In this document: positions 6,420 through 15,438 of the stretch, piece by piece | How positions within the stretch are numbered: the first letter of the stretch is position 1 | Layout of the letters: each line of letters starts with the position of its first letter | NCBI RefSeq assembly: GCF_009761815.1 | Contig: NZ_RWIN01000051.1 | Span: 1 to 64,000, forward strand | DNA length: 64,000 bases | DNA from: Pseudomonas sp. PB120 | GTDB lineage: Bacteria; Pseudomonadota; Gammaproteobacteria; Pseudomonadales; Pseudomonadaceae | Direction of reading: 5' to 3' | The notes under the pieces: generated by a model | Seen by the model: only the letters and a program-made list of their open reading frames with translations | The model's database searches: none | Told to the model about the DNA's origin: nothing | Made by a program: the position numbers and the translations under genes

Positions 6420-8501
6420 TTAGTGCTTTGCTACCGCGCTGTTGAGCTTCAGGTAGTCCAACAGAATCCGGCCCGTCTCGCTCAGGTAGGCATCGTCTTC
6501 AGGTTTGGTCTTGTCCGGCTCGGCCGCGAGGGCGTCTTCGTCTTCTTTCTTCAGCTCTTTGAGCGGCTCTTCGCCCTTGGCCTTGCGGCGGATGTTTTCC
6601 ATCACCAGCTGCTTGGACTCGATATCGGCATGCTGTGCGCGACGGTCGGCTTCGTTGAGGCTGACGGTTTTTTCTTCCATCAGCTTCTGGGCCAGGGCCA
6701 GTTTGTCGCGGATGAACACGAACTCGGCGTCCTTGGCCGAACGCAGGTCATGCTCGGATTTGAGTTGCGCGATATACGGCTTGAACGGGTCAACCGCCGG
6801 CTTGATGGCCGCCTTGATGGTGTCCCATGGCATGGCTTCAGGCAGTGCGCTTTCGCCGATTTCCTTGGTGTCGATGATCGACGGGTAATCGATGTCCGGC
6901 AGTACGCCCTGATGCTGGGTGCTCTGGCCGGAAACCCGGTAGAACTTGGCCAAGGTCAGTTTCAGTTCGCCATGGTTCAGCGGCTGAATGGTCTGCACGG
7001 TGCCTTTGCCGAAGGTCTGGCCGCCGATGATCAGTGCACGGTGGTAGTCCTGCATGGCGCCGGCAAAAATTTCCGAAGCCGAGGCGGACAAGCGGTTGAC
7101 CAGCAACGCCATCGGGCCTTTGTAGAAGGCGCCCGGGTTTTCATCTTCCAGGACGTCGACGCGGCCATCGGCGTTACGCACGAGAACGGTCGGGCCTTTG
7201 TCGATGAACAGGCTGGTCAGCTCGGTGGCTTCCTGCAAGGAACCGCCGCCGTTGTTGCGCAGGTCGATGACCACGCCGTCGACCTTGTCTTTCTGCAACT
7301 CGGTCAGCAGCTTCTTGACGTCGCGGGTGGTGCTCTTGTAGTCCGGATCACCGGCACGGAACGCCTTGAAGTCGAGGTAGAAGGCCGGAATCTCGATGAT
7401 GCCGAGCTTGTAGTCCTTGCCATCCTGCTTGAGGTTCAGGACCGATTTTTTCACCGCCTGATCTTCAAGTTTCACCGCTTCGCGGGTGATCGGCACGATC
7501 TTGCTGGTCTGGTCGTTCGGCGCGTTGCTGGCCGGAATCACTTCCAGGCGCACCACGGTGCCTTTCGGACCGCGGATCAGCTTGACCACTTCGTCCAGGC
7601 GCCAGCCCACCACGTCGACCATCTCTTTGTTGCCTTGGGCAACGCCGATGATCTTGTCGGCCGGGGCGACCAGTTTGGTCTTGTCGGCCGGGCCTGCCGG
7701 CACCAGGCGCACGACTTTGACCTGGTCGTTATCGCTCTGCAGCACGGCGCCGATGCCCTCGAGGGACAGGCTCATGTTGATGTCGAAGTTTTCCGCGTTA
7801 TCCGGCGACAGATAGTTGGTGTGCGGGTCGTAGGACATGGCAAAAGTATTGATGTACGCCTGGAAGATGTCTTCCGGACGGGTCTGGTCCAGACGCGACA
7901 ATTGGTTCTTGTAGCGCTTGGTCAGGGTTTCCTGAATCTGCTTGGAGTCTTTGCCGGCGATCTTCATCCGCAGGACTTCGTCCTTGACGCGTTTGCGCCA
8001 AAGGTCATCGAGTTCTGCGGTGGACTTGAGCCAAGGCGCGTCCTTGCGATCGATCAGCAAGGTTTCCTTGGTGGTGAAGTCGATCTTGTCGACGCCCTTG
8101 TTCAGCTCCGCAAGGGCGAAGTCCAGACGCGCTTTGACGCGGTCCAGGTAGCGCTTGTAGATGGTGAACCCGGCGTTCAGGTCGCCGCTTTTGAGGAAGT
8201 CGTCGAACTGGGTTTTCCACTTGTCGAATTCGGCAATGTCGCTGGCCATGAAGTAGCTGCGCGACGGATCCAGCAGCTTGAGGTAGCTGTCGTAGATGAT
8301 CACCGAGCGCGCGTCATCGAGTGGCGGCTTGCTGTAGTGATGGCGCTTGAGCAGCTCGACGACGTTCAGGCTGGCGATTACTTCGTCACGATCAGGCTGA
8401 AGCTTGTCCCAGCTATTGGCTGCGAACGTATTGCTCGACATCGGCATCAGGCCGATACCGATGAATAGGGCGAGGGCGGTGCTTGGGAACAGATGCTTCA
8501 T
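6420..8501 (-). CDS. prc: Carboxy-terminal processing (tail-specific) protease Prc
   Basis: The start is placed at the ATG beginning MKHLFPSTALALF, which gives a clean signal peptide ending at TFAA; upstream in-frame codons would mask it. The 693-residue product has the N-terminal Tsp domain, a PDZ domain (LSLEGIGAVLQ region) and a peptidase S41 domain. The Ser/Lys dyad sits in SASASEIFAG and FGKGTVQ. Prc acts in the periplasm, where it trims lipoproteins and peptidoglycan-hydrolase partners and degrades tagged proteins. Its length fits the long Prc class of gammaproteobacteria. It is divergent from the quinone oxidoreductase gene, with about 140 bases for two promoters. Confidence 0.95.
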   Translation of the reverse strand: MKHLFPSTALALFIGIGLMPMSSNTFAANSWDKLQPDRDEVIASLNVVELLKRHHYSKPPLDDARSVIIYDSYLKLLDPSRSYFMASDIAEFDKWKTQFDDFLKSGDLNAGFTIYKRYLDRVKARLDFALAELNKGVDKIDFTTKETLLIDRKDAPWLKSTAELDDLWRKRVKDEVLRMKIAGKDSKQIQETLTKRYKNQLSRLDQTRPEDIFQAYINTFAMSYDPHTNYLSPDNAENFDINMSLSLEGIGAVLQSDNDQVKVVRLVPAGPADKTKLVAPADKIIGVAQGNKEMVDVVGWRLDEVVKLIRGPKGTVVRLEVIPASNAPNDQTSKIVPITREAVKLEDQAVKKSVLNLKQDGKDYKLGIIEIPAFYLDFKAFRAGDPDYKSTTRDVKKLLTELQKDKVDGVVIDLRNNGGGSLQEATELTSLFIDKGPTVLVRNADGRVDVLEDENPGAFYKGPMALLVNRLSASASEIFAGAMQDYHRALIIGGQTFGKGTVQTIQPLNHGELKLTLAKFYRVSGQSTQHQGVLPDIDYPSIIDTKEIGESALPEAMPWDTIKAAIKPAVDPFKPYIAQLKSEHDLRSAKDAEFVFIRDKLALAQKLMEEKTVSLNEADRRAQHADIESKQLVMENIRRKAKGEEPLKELKKEDEDALAAEPDKTKPEDDAYLSETGRILLDYLKLNSAVAKH

Positions 8502-8643
8502 GCTGATTCGACGCGGGGACAATTGATCACGCATATTAGGCCGTCTTTGAAGTCGCGCCGGTTCCACAAAGGGCCGGTCACATAATGCAAGAAAGCCCGG
8601 CGCTACCGCTACGGGCTCAGTCCAGACTCACTATGGAGGCACT

Positions 8644-9606
8644 GTGAAAGCATTGCAAGGCGTTGACGGTCAAGTGGAGTGGGTTGAAGAGCCGAGTCCT
8701 ACCTGCGATGTAGGACAAGTTCGGATTCGAGTGGCGGCAGCGGGCCTCAATCGCGCCGATTTATTACAGAAGGCAGGCCTGTATCCGCCGCCGCCGGGGG
8801 CCAGTCAGGTGCTGGGTCTAGAGTGTTCGGGGGTGATCAGCGAGGTCGGCGCAGGCTCGTCCTGGCAGGTCGGCGATCGGGTTTGCGCCTTGCTGGCCGG
8901 GGGCGGGATGGCCGAAGAGGTGGTTGTCGACGGACGGCACGTGCTGCCGGTTCCCGACGAAATGTCGTTGGCCGAAGCCGCCGCACTGCCCGAAGTGTAT
9001 GCAACCGTCTGGCTGAATTTGTTTCAACTGGCTGCGCTAAAACCCGGTGAGAAAGTTCTTCTGCACGCCGGAGCAAGTGGAATTGGTTCAGCCGCCATTC
9101 AGCTGTGCAAGGCGTTCGGCAACCCGTGCTGGGTCAGCGTCGGTTCCGCCGAGCGTTTGGCGTACTGCGAAGCGCTGGGCGCCCAGGGCGGCGTGTTGCG
9201 TACCGGGGATCTGGACGGCTTGAATGACCTGGGACCGTTCGATGTGATCCTTGACCCCGTCGGCGGCAACTACGCCACGCTGAACCTGAAACTGCTGGCC
9301 CGTGATGGTCGCTGGGTGTTGATCGGGTTGATGGGCGGGCGTGAGGCGAAACTGGACCTGGCCCAGGTGTTGGCCAAGCGCGTGCAGTTACTGGGGTCGA
9401 CGTTGCGTGCCCGCGACGATCAATTCAAGGCCGATCTGTTCAGTGACCTTAGCCAGCATGTCTGGCCGCTGTTTGCCGAAGGGCGATTGAGCCCGCAACT
9501 GGCCCGGACGTTTGCGATCAAGGACGCCGAAGCGGCATTTGCGGAGTTGGCGAGTAACAAGGTGGCGGGGAAGTTGGTGTTGGTGATTGACGAAAGCCTG
9601 ACCTGA
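8644..9606 (+). CDS. NAD(P)H-quinone oxidoreductase, zeta-crystallin/PIG3 type
   Basis: A 320-residue zinc-independent medium-chain dehydrogenase/reductase. The GroES-like half carries AAGLNRADLLQ and GLYPPPPGASQVLGLECSG, characteristic of the PIG3-type quinone oxidoreductases. The Rossmann half has the glycine motif HAGASGIGSAAIQL. It has no structural-zinc cysteine cluster. A GTG start follows GGAGG by about six bases. Substrates are probably quinones reduced with NADPH in the cytosol. The gene is alone, and its 3' side is closed by a REP pair. Confidence 0.9.
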   Translation: MKALQGVDGQVEWVEEPSPTCDVGQVRIRVAAAGLNRADLLQKAGLYPPPPGASQVLGLECSGVISEVGAGSSWQVGDRVCALLAGGGMAEEVVVDGRHVLPVPDEMSLAEAAALPEVYATVWLNLFQLAALKPGEKVLLHAGASGIGSAAIQLCKAFGNPCWVSVGSAERLAYCEALGAQGGVLRTGDLDGLNDLGPFDVILDPVGGNYATLNLKLLARDGRWVLIGLMGGREAKLDLAQVLAKRVQLLGSTLRARDDQFKADLFSDLSQHVWPLFAEGRLSPQLARTFAIKDAEAAFAELASNKVAGKLVLVIDESLT

Positions 9607-9636
9607 ACCCTTGCACCCAAGGCTCGGCGCAATCCT

Positions 9637-9738
9637 TGTAGGAGCGAGCTTGCTCGCGATGAATGTGAAGGCAACGCATTTTTCCAGGCAATAAGCGTTA
9701 TCGTTCACGTCCATCGCGAGCAAGCTCGCTCCTACAGG
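9637..9738. repeat. REP pair between convergent genes
   Basis: TGTAGGAGCGAGCTTGCTCG and its inverted copy, ending CGCTCCTACAGG, are separated by about 55 bases. They lie between the convergent quinone oxidoreductase and HAD phosphatase genes and may also act as a bidirectional terminator. Confidence 0.85.
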
Positions 9739-9747
9739 GGATTGGGG

Positions 9748-10401
9748 TTACTTCCAGAGATGAATCGGCCAGCCGGCTTTTTCGGCGTGCTCACGCAGTG
9801 CCGGATCCGGGTTCACCACGTGTGGGAAATCTACCTTCAGCAGCAGCGGCAAATCGTTGCGTGAATCCGAGTAGAAACTCGCGCCCTCCAGGTTTTCCTC
9901 TTCCGCGTCCAGCCATTCCAGCAAACGGGTGATCTTGCCTTCGCGGTAGGTCAGTGTGCCGACCGTGTGGCCGGTGTAAACGCCATGCGCCACTTCCAGT
10001 TCGATGCCCAGAATCTCGTCGATGCCCAATCGGTCGGCAATCGGCCGGACCAGGTGCGTGCCGGACGCCGAGATCACCAGAATCCGGTCGCCCGCCTTGC
10101 GATGGGCGGCGATGGTTTTGGTGGCGTCGCTGAAGATGATCGGTTCGATGAAGTCTTCCACCCACGGCCCGACCAGATGTTCGACCTCTGCCGGAGTGCG
10201 CCCGATCATCGGTTCGAGGCTGAAGGTCATGTAGTCCTCCATGCGCAGCTTGCCGTGGCTGTAGGCATCCATCAGTTCGTTGTTTTGCCGCATGAACGAC
10301 TCGGGATCGACCCAGCCGAGCCGGCCCATCTGTTCGCTCCAGAGGGTGGCGCAGTCGCCGTGGATCAGGGTTTCGTCCAGATCAAAAATTGCCAGGGCCA
10401 T
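9748..10401 (-). CDS. HAD-IB family phosphatase (SerB/histidinol-phosphatase-like)
   Basis: A 217-residue haloacid dehalogenase hydrolase. Motif I is FDLDETL with nucleophile and acid Asp, motif II is the Ser of VISASGTH, and motif III is Lys plus the DSRNDLPLL segment with acidic metal ligands. The subfamily IB helical cap lies at about residues 20-90. Homologues are often annotated as histidinol-phosphatase or phosphoserine-phosphatase-like. It starts 34 bases after the ABC ATPase stop on the same strand, so it is probably the last gene of the importer operon. It may dephosphorylate the imported substrate or a product of it. Confidence 0.85.
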   Translation of the reverse strand: MALAIFDLDETLIHGDCATLWSEQMGRLGWVDPESFMRQNNELMDAYSHGKLRMEDYMTFSLEPMIGRTPAEVEHLVGPWVEDFIEPIIFSDATKTIAAHRKAGDRILVISASGTHLVRPIADRLGIDEILGIELEVAHGVYTGHTVGTLTYREGKITRLLEWLDAEEENLEGASFYSDSRNDLPLLLKVDFPHVVNPDPALREHAEKAGWPIHLWK

Positions 10402-10435
10402 CAGTGCAGTTCTCTCTTCAACATCAGCAAGGGCA

Positions 10436-11425
10436 TCAGGCTACCTCACGGAGGGCCGTCGGATCGATGGAAAGTGCCAGGCGCTGACCATCGGGGTGCA
10501 GATCAGCCGCCGAGCGGTTCAGCACGTCCACCACCAATTCCACGCCCCGGGCTTCGACCCGGTAGCGAATTACGTTGCCCAGAAGGCTATGACTGCGGAC
10601 CTGGGCATCAAGCTCGCCGTTCAGGCTTAGCTCAATGGCCTCCGGACGGATGGCAATGCGATGGGTGATCGGCCGTTGCAGCAGTTTGGTGGCACTGTCG
10701 GCGTCCAGCAGGTTGTAGTTGCCGATGAAACCGGCGGCAAACACGTCGACGGGCGCGGTATACAGGGTTTCGGCGTCGCCGCTTTGTACGATCTTTCCCT
10801 GATTCATCAGGAAAATCCGGTCAGACATGGTCAGCGCTTCTTCCTGATCGTGTGTGACGAAGATCGTGGTCAAGCCCAGTTCGCGCTGGATCTGACGGAT
10901 CTGTTCGCGCAAGTGCTTGCGAATCCGCGCATCGAGGGCCGACAGCGGTTCGTCCAGCAACAACAGCCGTGGCCGGGTCACCAACGAGCGGGCGAGGGCG
11001 ACGCGCTGGCATTGGCCACCCGACATCTGATGCGGGTAGCGAGAGGCGAAATCTTGCAGCTCCACCAGCCTCAGTACTTCGGCGACGCGCGTGCGGCTGT
11101 CTTCGGCATTGACCTTTTGCATGCGCAAACCGAAGGCGACGTTTTGCTCGACGGTCATGTTGGGGAACAGCGCATAACTCTGGAACACCATGCCGATGCC
11201 GCGCTTCTGCGGGCTCAATGGCACGATGTCGACGCCATCGAGCAGGATCTTGCCGCCATCCACCGAAGTCAGCCCGGCGATGCAGCGCAGCAGCGTGGAT
11301 TTACCGCAACCGGACGGGCCGAGCAGGGTGACGAATTCGCCTTTCTGGATCTCGCAGTTGATGTCGCTGAATACCGTGGTGCCTGCGTAATTCTTTTGAA
11401 GATGTTGGACGCTGACATAGCTCAT
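10436..11425 (-). CDS. ABC transporter ATPase of the organophosphate/polyamine-type importer
   Basis: A 329-residue ATPase with Walker A GPSGCGKST, Q-loop VFQSYALF, signature MSGGQCQRVALARSL, Walker B LLLLDEPLSALD and H-loop VTHDQEEAL. A C-terminal TOBE-like regulatory region follows (about residues 240-329). This layout is typical of the PotA/FbpC/PhnT subfamily that powers uptake of polyamines, iron or 2-aminoethylphosphonate. The start ATG overlaps the upstream permease stop (ATGA). The signature motif has Cys-Gln in place of the usual Gln-Gln or Gln-Arg. The substrate is not shown by the sequence. Confidence 0.9.
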   Translation of the reverse strand: MSYVSVQHLQKNYAGTTVFSDINCEIQKGEFVTLLGPSGCGKSTLLRCIAGLTSVDGGKILLDGVDIVPLSPQKRGIGMVFQSYALFPNMTVEQNVAFGLRMQKVNAEDSRTRVAEVLRLVELQDFASRYPHQMSGGQCQRVALARSLVTRPRLLLLDEPLSALDARIRKHLREQIRQIQRELGLTTIFVTHDQEEALTMSDRIFLMNQGKIVQSGDAETLYTAPVDVFAAGFIGNYNLLDADSATKLLQRPITHRIAIRPEAIELSLNGELDAQVRSHSLLGNVIRYRVEARGVELVVDVLNRSAADLHPDGQRLALSIDPTALREVA

Positions 11426-12222
11426 TCGCTTTTGTCCTTGTTCAAGATAGTGGCCGCCCAGGTCAGAACCAGCACGAAGAAGAAGTAGGAAATCACCAGC
11501 GCGCTGGTGAAGTGGCCGCTGCTGTTGCGCATGTTGTTGAGGTAGACCTGCAGGGTTTCGAAGCGGGTGCCGACGAGGATGTTGGCGAACACGAACTCAC
11601 CGAACAGGAACGAGAACGACAGCAGCAACGCCACCATCAAGCCTTTGCGCAGGTTCGGCAGCACCACCAGAAATGCCGCTTGAAAGGTGCTGGCTCCGAG
11701 CAGTTGGGCGGCGTCCATCAGGTCGCGCAGGTTGATCGCTTGCAGGTTGTTGGTGATCGCCCGGTACATGAACGGCAGTGCCACGGTGAAGTAGCAGCCG
11801 ATCAATATCCACGGCGTGCCGACTATCGCAAACGGCCCCGAGCCGTACAGCTGCAACAGGCCGACCGACGACACCACCGGCGGCACCGCGAAGGGCAGCA
11901 GGATCAGGATGTTCATCAGCGCGTCGAGTTTCGGGAAGTGGTAATGCACCACGAACAGCAGCGGCAAAATCAGCACCACCGACAGAATCAACGCGCCCAC
12001 GCAGACCAGCAGCGACTGCCCGAACGCATGCAGGAAACGCGGGTCACTCCACAGCTGGACGTACCACTTAAACGTAAAGCCGCTGGGCAGGATGGTCGCC
12101 GACCAGCTGCTGGCGATCGAGTAGATCAGCGTACCGGCCAGGGGCAACAACAGGATGGCAAACAGCAAATACACCACGACCCGATGGTAGACACCGGCGG
12201 GGCCCAGCTCAGCGCGAGACAT
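11422..12222 (-). CDS. ABC transporter permease, second subunit
   Basis: A 266-residue inner-membrane protein with about six hydrophobic segments and a binding-protein-dependent transport signature (LLGASTFQAAFLVVLPNLRKGL) with the EAA-type loop that contacts the ATPase. It resembles PotC/PhnV-type permeases. A strong GAGGAG site sits before the ATG, and the start overlaps the end of the first permease gene by 14 bases. It is translated as part of the importer operon. Confidence 0.9.
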   Translation of the reverse strand: MSRAELGPAGVYHRVVVYLLFAILLLPLAGTLIYSIASSWSATILPSGFTFKWYVQLWSDPRFLHAFGQSLLVCVGALILSVVLILPLLFVVHYHFPKLDALMNILILLPFAVPPVVSSVGLLQLYGSGPFAIVGTPWILIGCYFTVALPFMYRAITNNLQAINLRDLMDAAQLLGASTFQAAFLVVLPNLRKGLMVALLLSFSFLFGEFVFANILVGTRFETLQVYLNNMRNSSGHFTSALVISYFFFVLVLTWAATILNKDKSE

Positions 12223-13054
12223 GGTAGCTCCTCTTCAACAGCAACTGATGCACGATGGTCACCAGGGTCATCAGCGCGACCAACACCACGGCCAGGGCAC
12301 TGGCGAGGTTCGGGTCGAGGGAAATATCCCCGGAAACCATGGCAGCGATGCGGATCGGCAGCACGTTGAAGTTGCCGGTGGTCAGGGCATACACCGTGGC
12401 GTAGGCGCCGAGGGCGTTCGCCAGCAGGATCACGAAGGTGCCCAGCAGCGCCGGGGTCAGCACCGGCAACCCGATGTGCCGCCAGAATTGCCAGCCATTG
12501 GCGCCGAGCAGTTCGGCGGACTCGCGCCAGTCTTCGCGCAGGGCATCGAAGGCGGGGTAGAGCAGCAGCACGCCCAGGGGAATCTGGAAGTAGGTGTAGA
12601 GAATGATCAGCCCGGTTTTCGAGTACAGGTTGAAATCCTGAATGATCCCGGCCTGCTTGAGCATGATGGTGAAGCTGCCGTTGAAGCCCAGCAGAATAAT
12701 GAACGCGAAGGCCAGCGGCACCCCGGCGAAGTTGCTGGTCATGTTGGCGAAGGCGTTGACGAAGTTGCGCAGTTTCGAGTCGACCCGACGTAACGAATAG
12801 GCACCCAGCACGGCAATGATGATGCCGAACACGCTGGACCAGAAGCTGATTTCGAGGCTGTACTGGATCGCCTGCAGGTAGAACTTCGACTTGAAAATCT
12901 TGGTGAAATTTTCGATGCCCCAGCCGAACTCTTCCGATTGCAGACTGTTGATCATCACCCAGATCAGCGGGGCAATTTCGAACACGAAGAAGAACAGGGC
13001 AAAAGGCACCAGGCACAGCGCCGCCAGCCATTTGCCGCGAGTGATTGCATTCAC
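12209..13054 (-). CDS. ABC transporter permease, first subunit
   Basis: Start placed at the GTG at 13054 (protein MNAITRGKWLAAL), which overlaps the preceding stop as GTGA and follows a GGGAG ribosome-binding site; an in-frame GTG at 13072 is a weaker choice. The product of about 281 residues has six membrane segments and an EAA loop (ELLGANGWQFWRHIGLPVL). It pairs with the next permease to form the membrane channel. It resembles PotB/PhnU-type subunits. Confidence 0.9.
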   Translation of the reverse strand: MNAITRGKWLAALCLVPFALFFFVFEIAPLIWVMINSLQSEEFGWGIENFTKIFKSKFYLQAIQYSLEISFWSSVFGIIIAVLGAYSLRRVDSKLRNFVNAFANMTSNFAGVPLAFAFIILLGFNGSFTIMLKQAGIIQDFNLYSKTGLIILYTYFQIPLGVLLLYPAFDALREDWRESAELLGANGWQFWRHIGLPVLTPALLGTFVILLANALGAYATVYALTTGNFNVLPIRIAAMVSGDISLDPNLASALAVVLVALMTLVTIVHQLLLKRSYHVSR

Positions 13055-13857
13055 TTGAGGAGCTCCCGGCACACAGGTTTGTCGTGGGGCGCGCCCAGCA
13101 ATTCGCAGACCGTGCCGCAGATTTCCGTTTGTTTCGGCACGGCGTTGGCGTTGAGGCTGAACGCGTCGCCGAGGACGAACAGCGGGACTTCGCGTTCTTC
13201 GGGGAGCAGGCCGTTGTGGGAGCGGTCGTTGTTCATGCCGTGATCGGCGGTCACCAGTACCTGATAACCGGCATCGAGCCAGCCTTGCAGGTAGTCGGCC
13301 AGAATAATGTCGGCCGAGCGGGCGCTGTTGCGGTATTGCGCGGTGTCGAGGCCGTGCTTGTGCCCGGCGTCGTCGATGTTCATGGGATGCACCAACAGGA
13401 AGTTCGGCGCGTGGCGCAGGCGCAGGTTTTCCGCGTCGGCGAACAGGTGCGAATCCGGGTAGTGATCGTTCCAGTAGAAATGAGCGTGCTGAATCGGCAG
13501 GTCGGGGTTATCGGTATGCCGATCCCGGGCGGCCACGAACGGCGAACGGTTATACAGCTCGCTGACCCAGTGATAGGCCGCAGCGGCGGTTGTCAGGCCG
13601 GCATCGCGGGCGTAGTGGTAGATGCTGCGCTGGTTGGACAGGCGCGAGACATTGTTGTGCACGATGCCGCTGTCGATCGGCGTGACGCCGGTCAGGATGC
13701 ATTCGTAAAGCGGGCGGGACAGGGCCGGCAATTCGCACTCCAGTTTATAGAGCGCCGCGCGGCCTGCGCCGACGTAAGCCTGCAGGTGCCCCATGGCGTG
13801 GCGTGCGACTTCGTAATTAAGGCCGTCGAGCACGACAAGGATGACGTTGTGCTTCAT
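13051..13857 (-). CDS. Alkaline phosphatase-superfamily phosphodiesterase/phosphatase
   Basis: The start is set at MKHNVILVVLDGL with a GGAG site before it; an upstream ATG would run the frame through a REP element. The 268-residue protein has the metal-binding DGL motif, a nucleophile region around ILTGVTPIDSG, HPMNIDDAGHKHG and TADHGMNND, all typical of type I phosphodiesterase/nucleotide pyrophosphatase-like enzymes. It has no signal peptide, so it acts in the cytosol. Its place between the binding protein and permeases suggests it hydrolyses the imported phosphate ester or phosphonate. The exact substrate is unknown. Confidence 0.85.
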   Translation of the reverse strand: MKHNVILVVLDGLNYEVARHAMGHLQAYVGAGRAALYKLECELPALSRPLYECILTGVTPIDSGIVHNNVSRLSNQRSIYHYARDAGLTTAAAAYHWVSELYNRSPFVAARDRHTDNPDLPIQHAHFYWNDHYPDSHLFADAENLRLRHAPNFLLVHPMNIDDAGHKHGLDTAQYRNSARSADIILADYLQGWLDAGYQVLVTADHGMNNDRSHNGLLPEEREVPLFVLGDAFSLNANAVPKQTEICGTVCELLGAPHDKPVCRELLK

Positions 13858-13893
13858 AGGGGACTCCGCAAAACTCGGGTTTATCTCGGTCCA

Positions 13894-13986
13894 CTGTGGG
13901 AGCGAGCCTGCTCGCGATGAGGGACTGACAGTCAACATCAAGGTTGAATGTCAGATCGCTATCGCGAGCAGGCTCGCTCCCACAGG
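13894..13986. repeat. REP pair inside the importer operon
   Basis: CTGTGGGAGCGAGCCTGCTC and its inverted copy, ending GGCTCGCTCCCACAG, lie between the binding-protein gene and the phosphodiesterase gene. In such operons an intercistronic hairpin can stabilise the upstream message, giving more binding protein than transporter. Confidence 0.85.
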
Positions 13987-14022
13987 GATCTCCAACAGCC
14001 CTTCAAACGGTGGGTTACCGCA

Positions 14023-15087
14023 TCACTTCATCTCGACGATGACTTCTTCGTTCCACTTCTGAGGCAGGGCCTTGGACGTTTTTTCCCACGCATCCGCGTC
14101 CTTGATCGGCGTCACGCCTTTGTACTGCTCGTTAGGCAGCAGCTTGGCTTTCACCTCTTCGGGCAGGGTCAGGTGATCGGCACGAATCGGACGGGCGTTG
14201 CCGCGCGCCAGGTTGATCTGGCCGGCATCGCTGAAGATGTACTCGCGGGCCAGTTTGGCGGCGTTCGGGTTCTTCGCGTATTTGTTGATGATGGTGGTGT
14301 AGCCGGAAATCACCGAGCCATCGGATGGGATCAGAACAACGTAGTCGTCCGGGTTGGCCATCTTGGCTTTGTAGCTGAGACCGTTGAAGTCCCAGACCAC
14401 ACCTACTTCGATTTCACCCTTTTCCATGGTGGCAATTGTCGGGTTGGCCATTGAGAGGCGGCCTTGCTTGGCGATGTCCGCAAACAGCAGCAGGGCGGGT
14501 TCCAGGTTTTTCTCGTTACCGCCGTTGGCCAGTGCAGCAGCCAGGACGCCGTTTGCCGCCTGGGCTGCGGTGCTGACGTCACCGATGGAGACCTTGTATT
14601 TACCGGTTTTCAGGTCGGCCCATTTGGTCGGTGCATCGGAACCATGCAGCAGCTTCTTGTTGACGATAAAGGCGATGGTGCCGGTGTAGGCCAGTGCCCA
14701 GTTGCCGTCCTTGTCCTTGGCCCAGTCCGGGACTTGATCCCAGGTGCTCGGCTTGTAGGGTTGCACGACGCCCTGCTTGACCGCGATCGGACCGAACGCC
14801 GCGCCCACGTCGCCGATGTCGGCGGTGGCGTTGTCTTTCTCAGCGGCAAATTTGGCGATTTCCTGCGCCGAACTCATGTCGGTGTCGATGTGTTTCAGGC
14901 CGTAAGTCTTGGCCAGGTCGTCCCAGGTGCCTTTCCAGTTGGCCCAGTCATCGGGCATGCCGACACTGTTGACCGCGCCTTCCGCTTTCGCAGCGGCTTC
15001 CAGGGTTTTCAAATCATCAGCCGCCATGGCGGCGGTGCACATGGCAATGGTCGAGCCTAACAGTGATGCCAGGAAAAACTGTTTCAT
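14023..15087 (-). CDS. Periplasmic substrate-binding protein of the ABC importer
   Basis: A 354-residue protein with a signal peptide (MKQFFLASLLGSTIAM, cleavage near AMAAD). The rest is a two-lobe extracellular solute-binding protein of the class that binds iron, polyamines or phosphonates (type 2 fold). AGGAG lies before the ATG. It is the promoter-proximal gene of the operon, with a HutC-type operator-like sequence about 50 bases upstream. The operon encodes two hydrolases of phosphate-ester type, so a phosphorylated organic ligand is likelier than iron. This is inference only. Confidence 0.9.
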   Translation of the reverse strand: MKQFFLASLLGSTIAMCTAAMAADDLKTLEAAAKAEGAVNSVGMPDDWANWKGTWDDLAKTYGLKHIDTDMSSAQEIAKFAAEKDNATADIGDVGAAFGPIAVKQGVVQPYKPSTWDQVPDWAKDKDGNWALAYTGTIAFIVNKKLLHGSDAPTKWADLKTGKYKVSIGDVSTAAQAANGVLAAALANGGNEKNLEPALLLFADIAKQGRLSMANPTIATMEKGEIEVGVVWDFNGLSYKAKMANPDDYVVLIPSDGSVISGYTTIINKYAKNPNAAKLAREYIFSDAGQINLARGNARPIRADHLTLPEEVKAKLLPNEQYKGVTPIKDADAWEKTSKALPQKWNEEVIVEMK

Positions 15088-15133
15088 TCCGAAGCTCCTA
15101 TGGGCGTTTTCAACGCTGCGATTGCGGTTGTGT

Positions 15134-15145
15134 TGGTCTAGGTCA
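15134..15145. promoter_or_regulatory. HutC/DasR-type operator-like site before the binding-protein gene
   Basis: TGGTCTAGGTCA resembles the TGGTCTAGACCA operator recognised by HutC/UTRA regulators such as DasR. It lies 47-58 bases upstream of the binding-protein start, in the divergent region shared with the UTRA regulator. Confidence 0.6.
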
Positions 15146-15412
15146 GCAATACCTGAGCCAATCTAGGCAGGTTCGATGACATTTTGATGTCGACGACCGG
15201 TAGGCCTCTATTTTTTGCACGGCGCTGCTCAGGCTTCCGGTTAAGCGTAGACCATGGCTAAAAGGCTGATATAGAAGGACTTGGCCGTGAAATTGCAGAG
15301 GTCTGGACCAACCGTTCGGCGGCTTTGTCATCTGCCAGTCATGTACCGTGCCTAGTCTTGCAGGCAGTTGATGGAGCACGGTTGATTCCGTGATTCCGCC
15401 CCGAAACAGTGC

Positions 15413-15424
15413 TGGTCTAGTCCA
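15413..15424. promoter_or_regulatory. HutC/DasR-type operator-like site before the regulator gene
   Basis: TGGTCTAGTCCA is a near-perfect palindrome of the TGGTCTAGACCA type and shares TGGTCTAG with the site at 15134. It ends 14 bases before the regulator's ATG, which suggests autorepression. Confidence 0.65.
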
Positions 15425-15438
15425 GATAGGTAACGTTG

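Noticed and set aside
6423-8468. A 681-codon open frame antisense to prc
   Set aside because: It has no domain-like composition and mirrors the codon bias of a high-GC gene on the other strand. The sense frame is clearly Prc.
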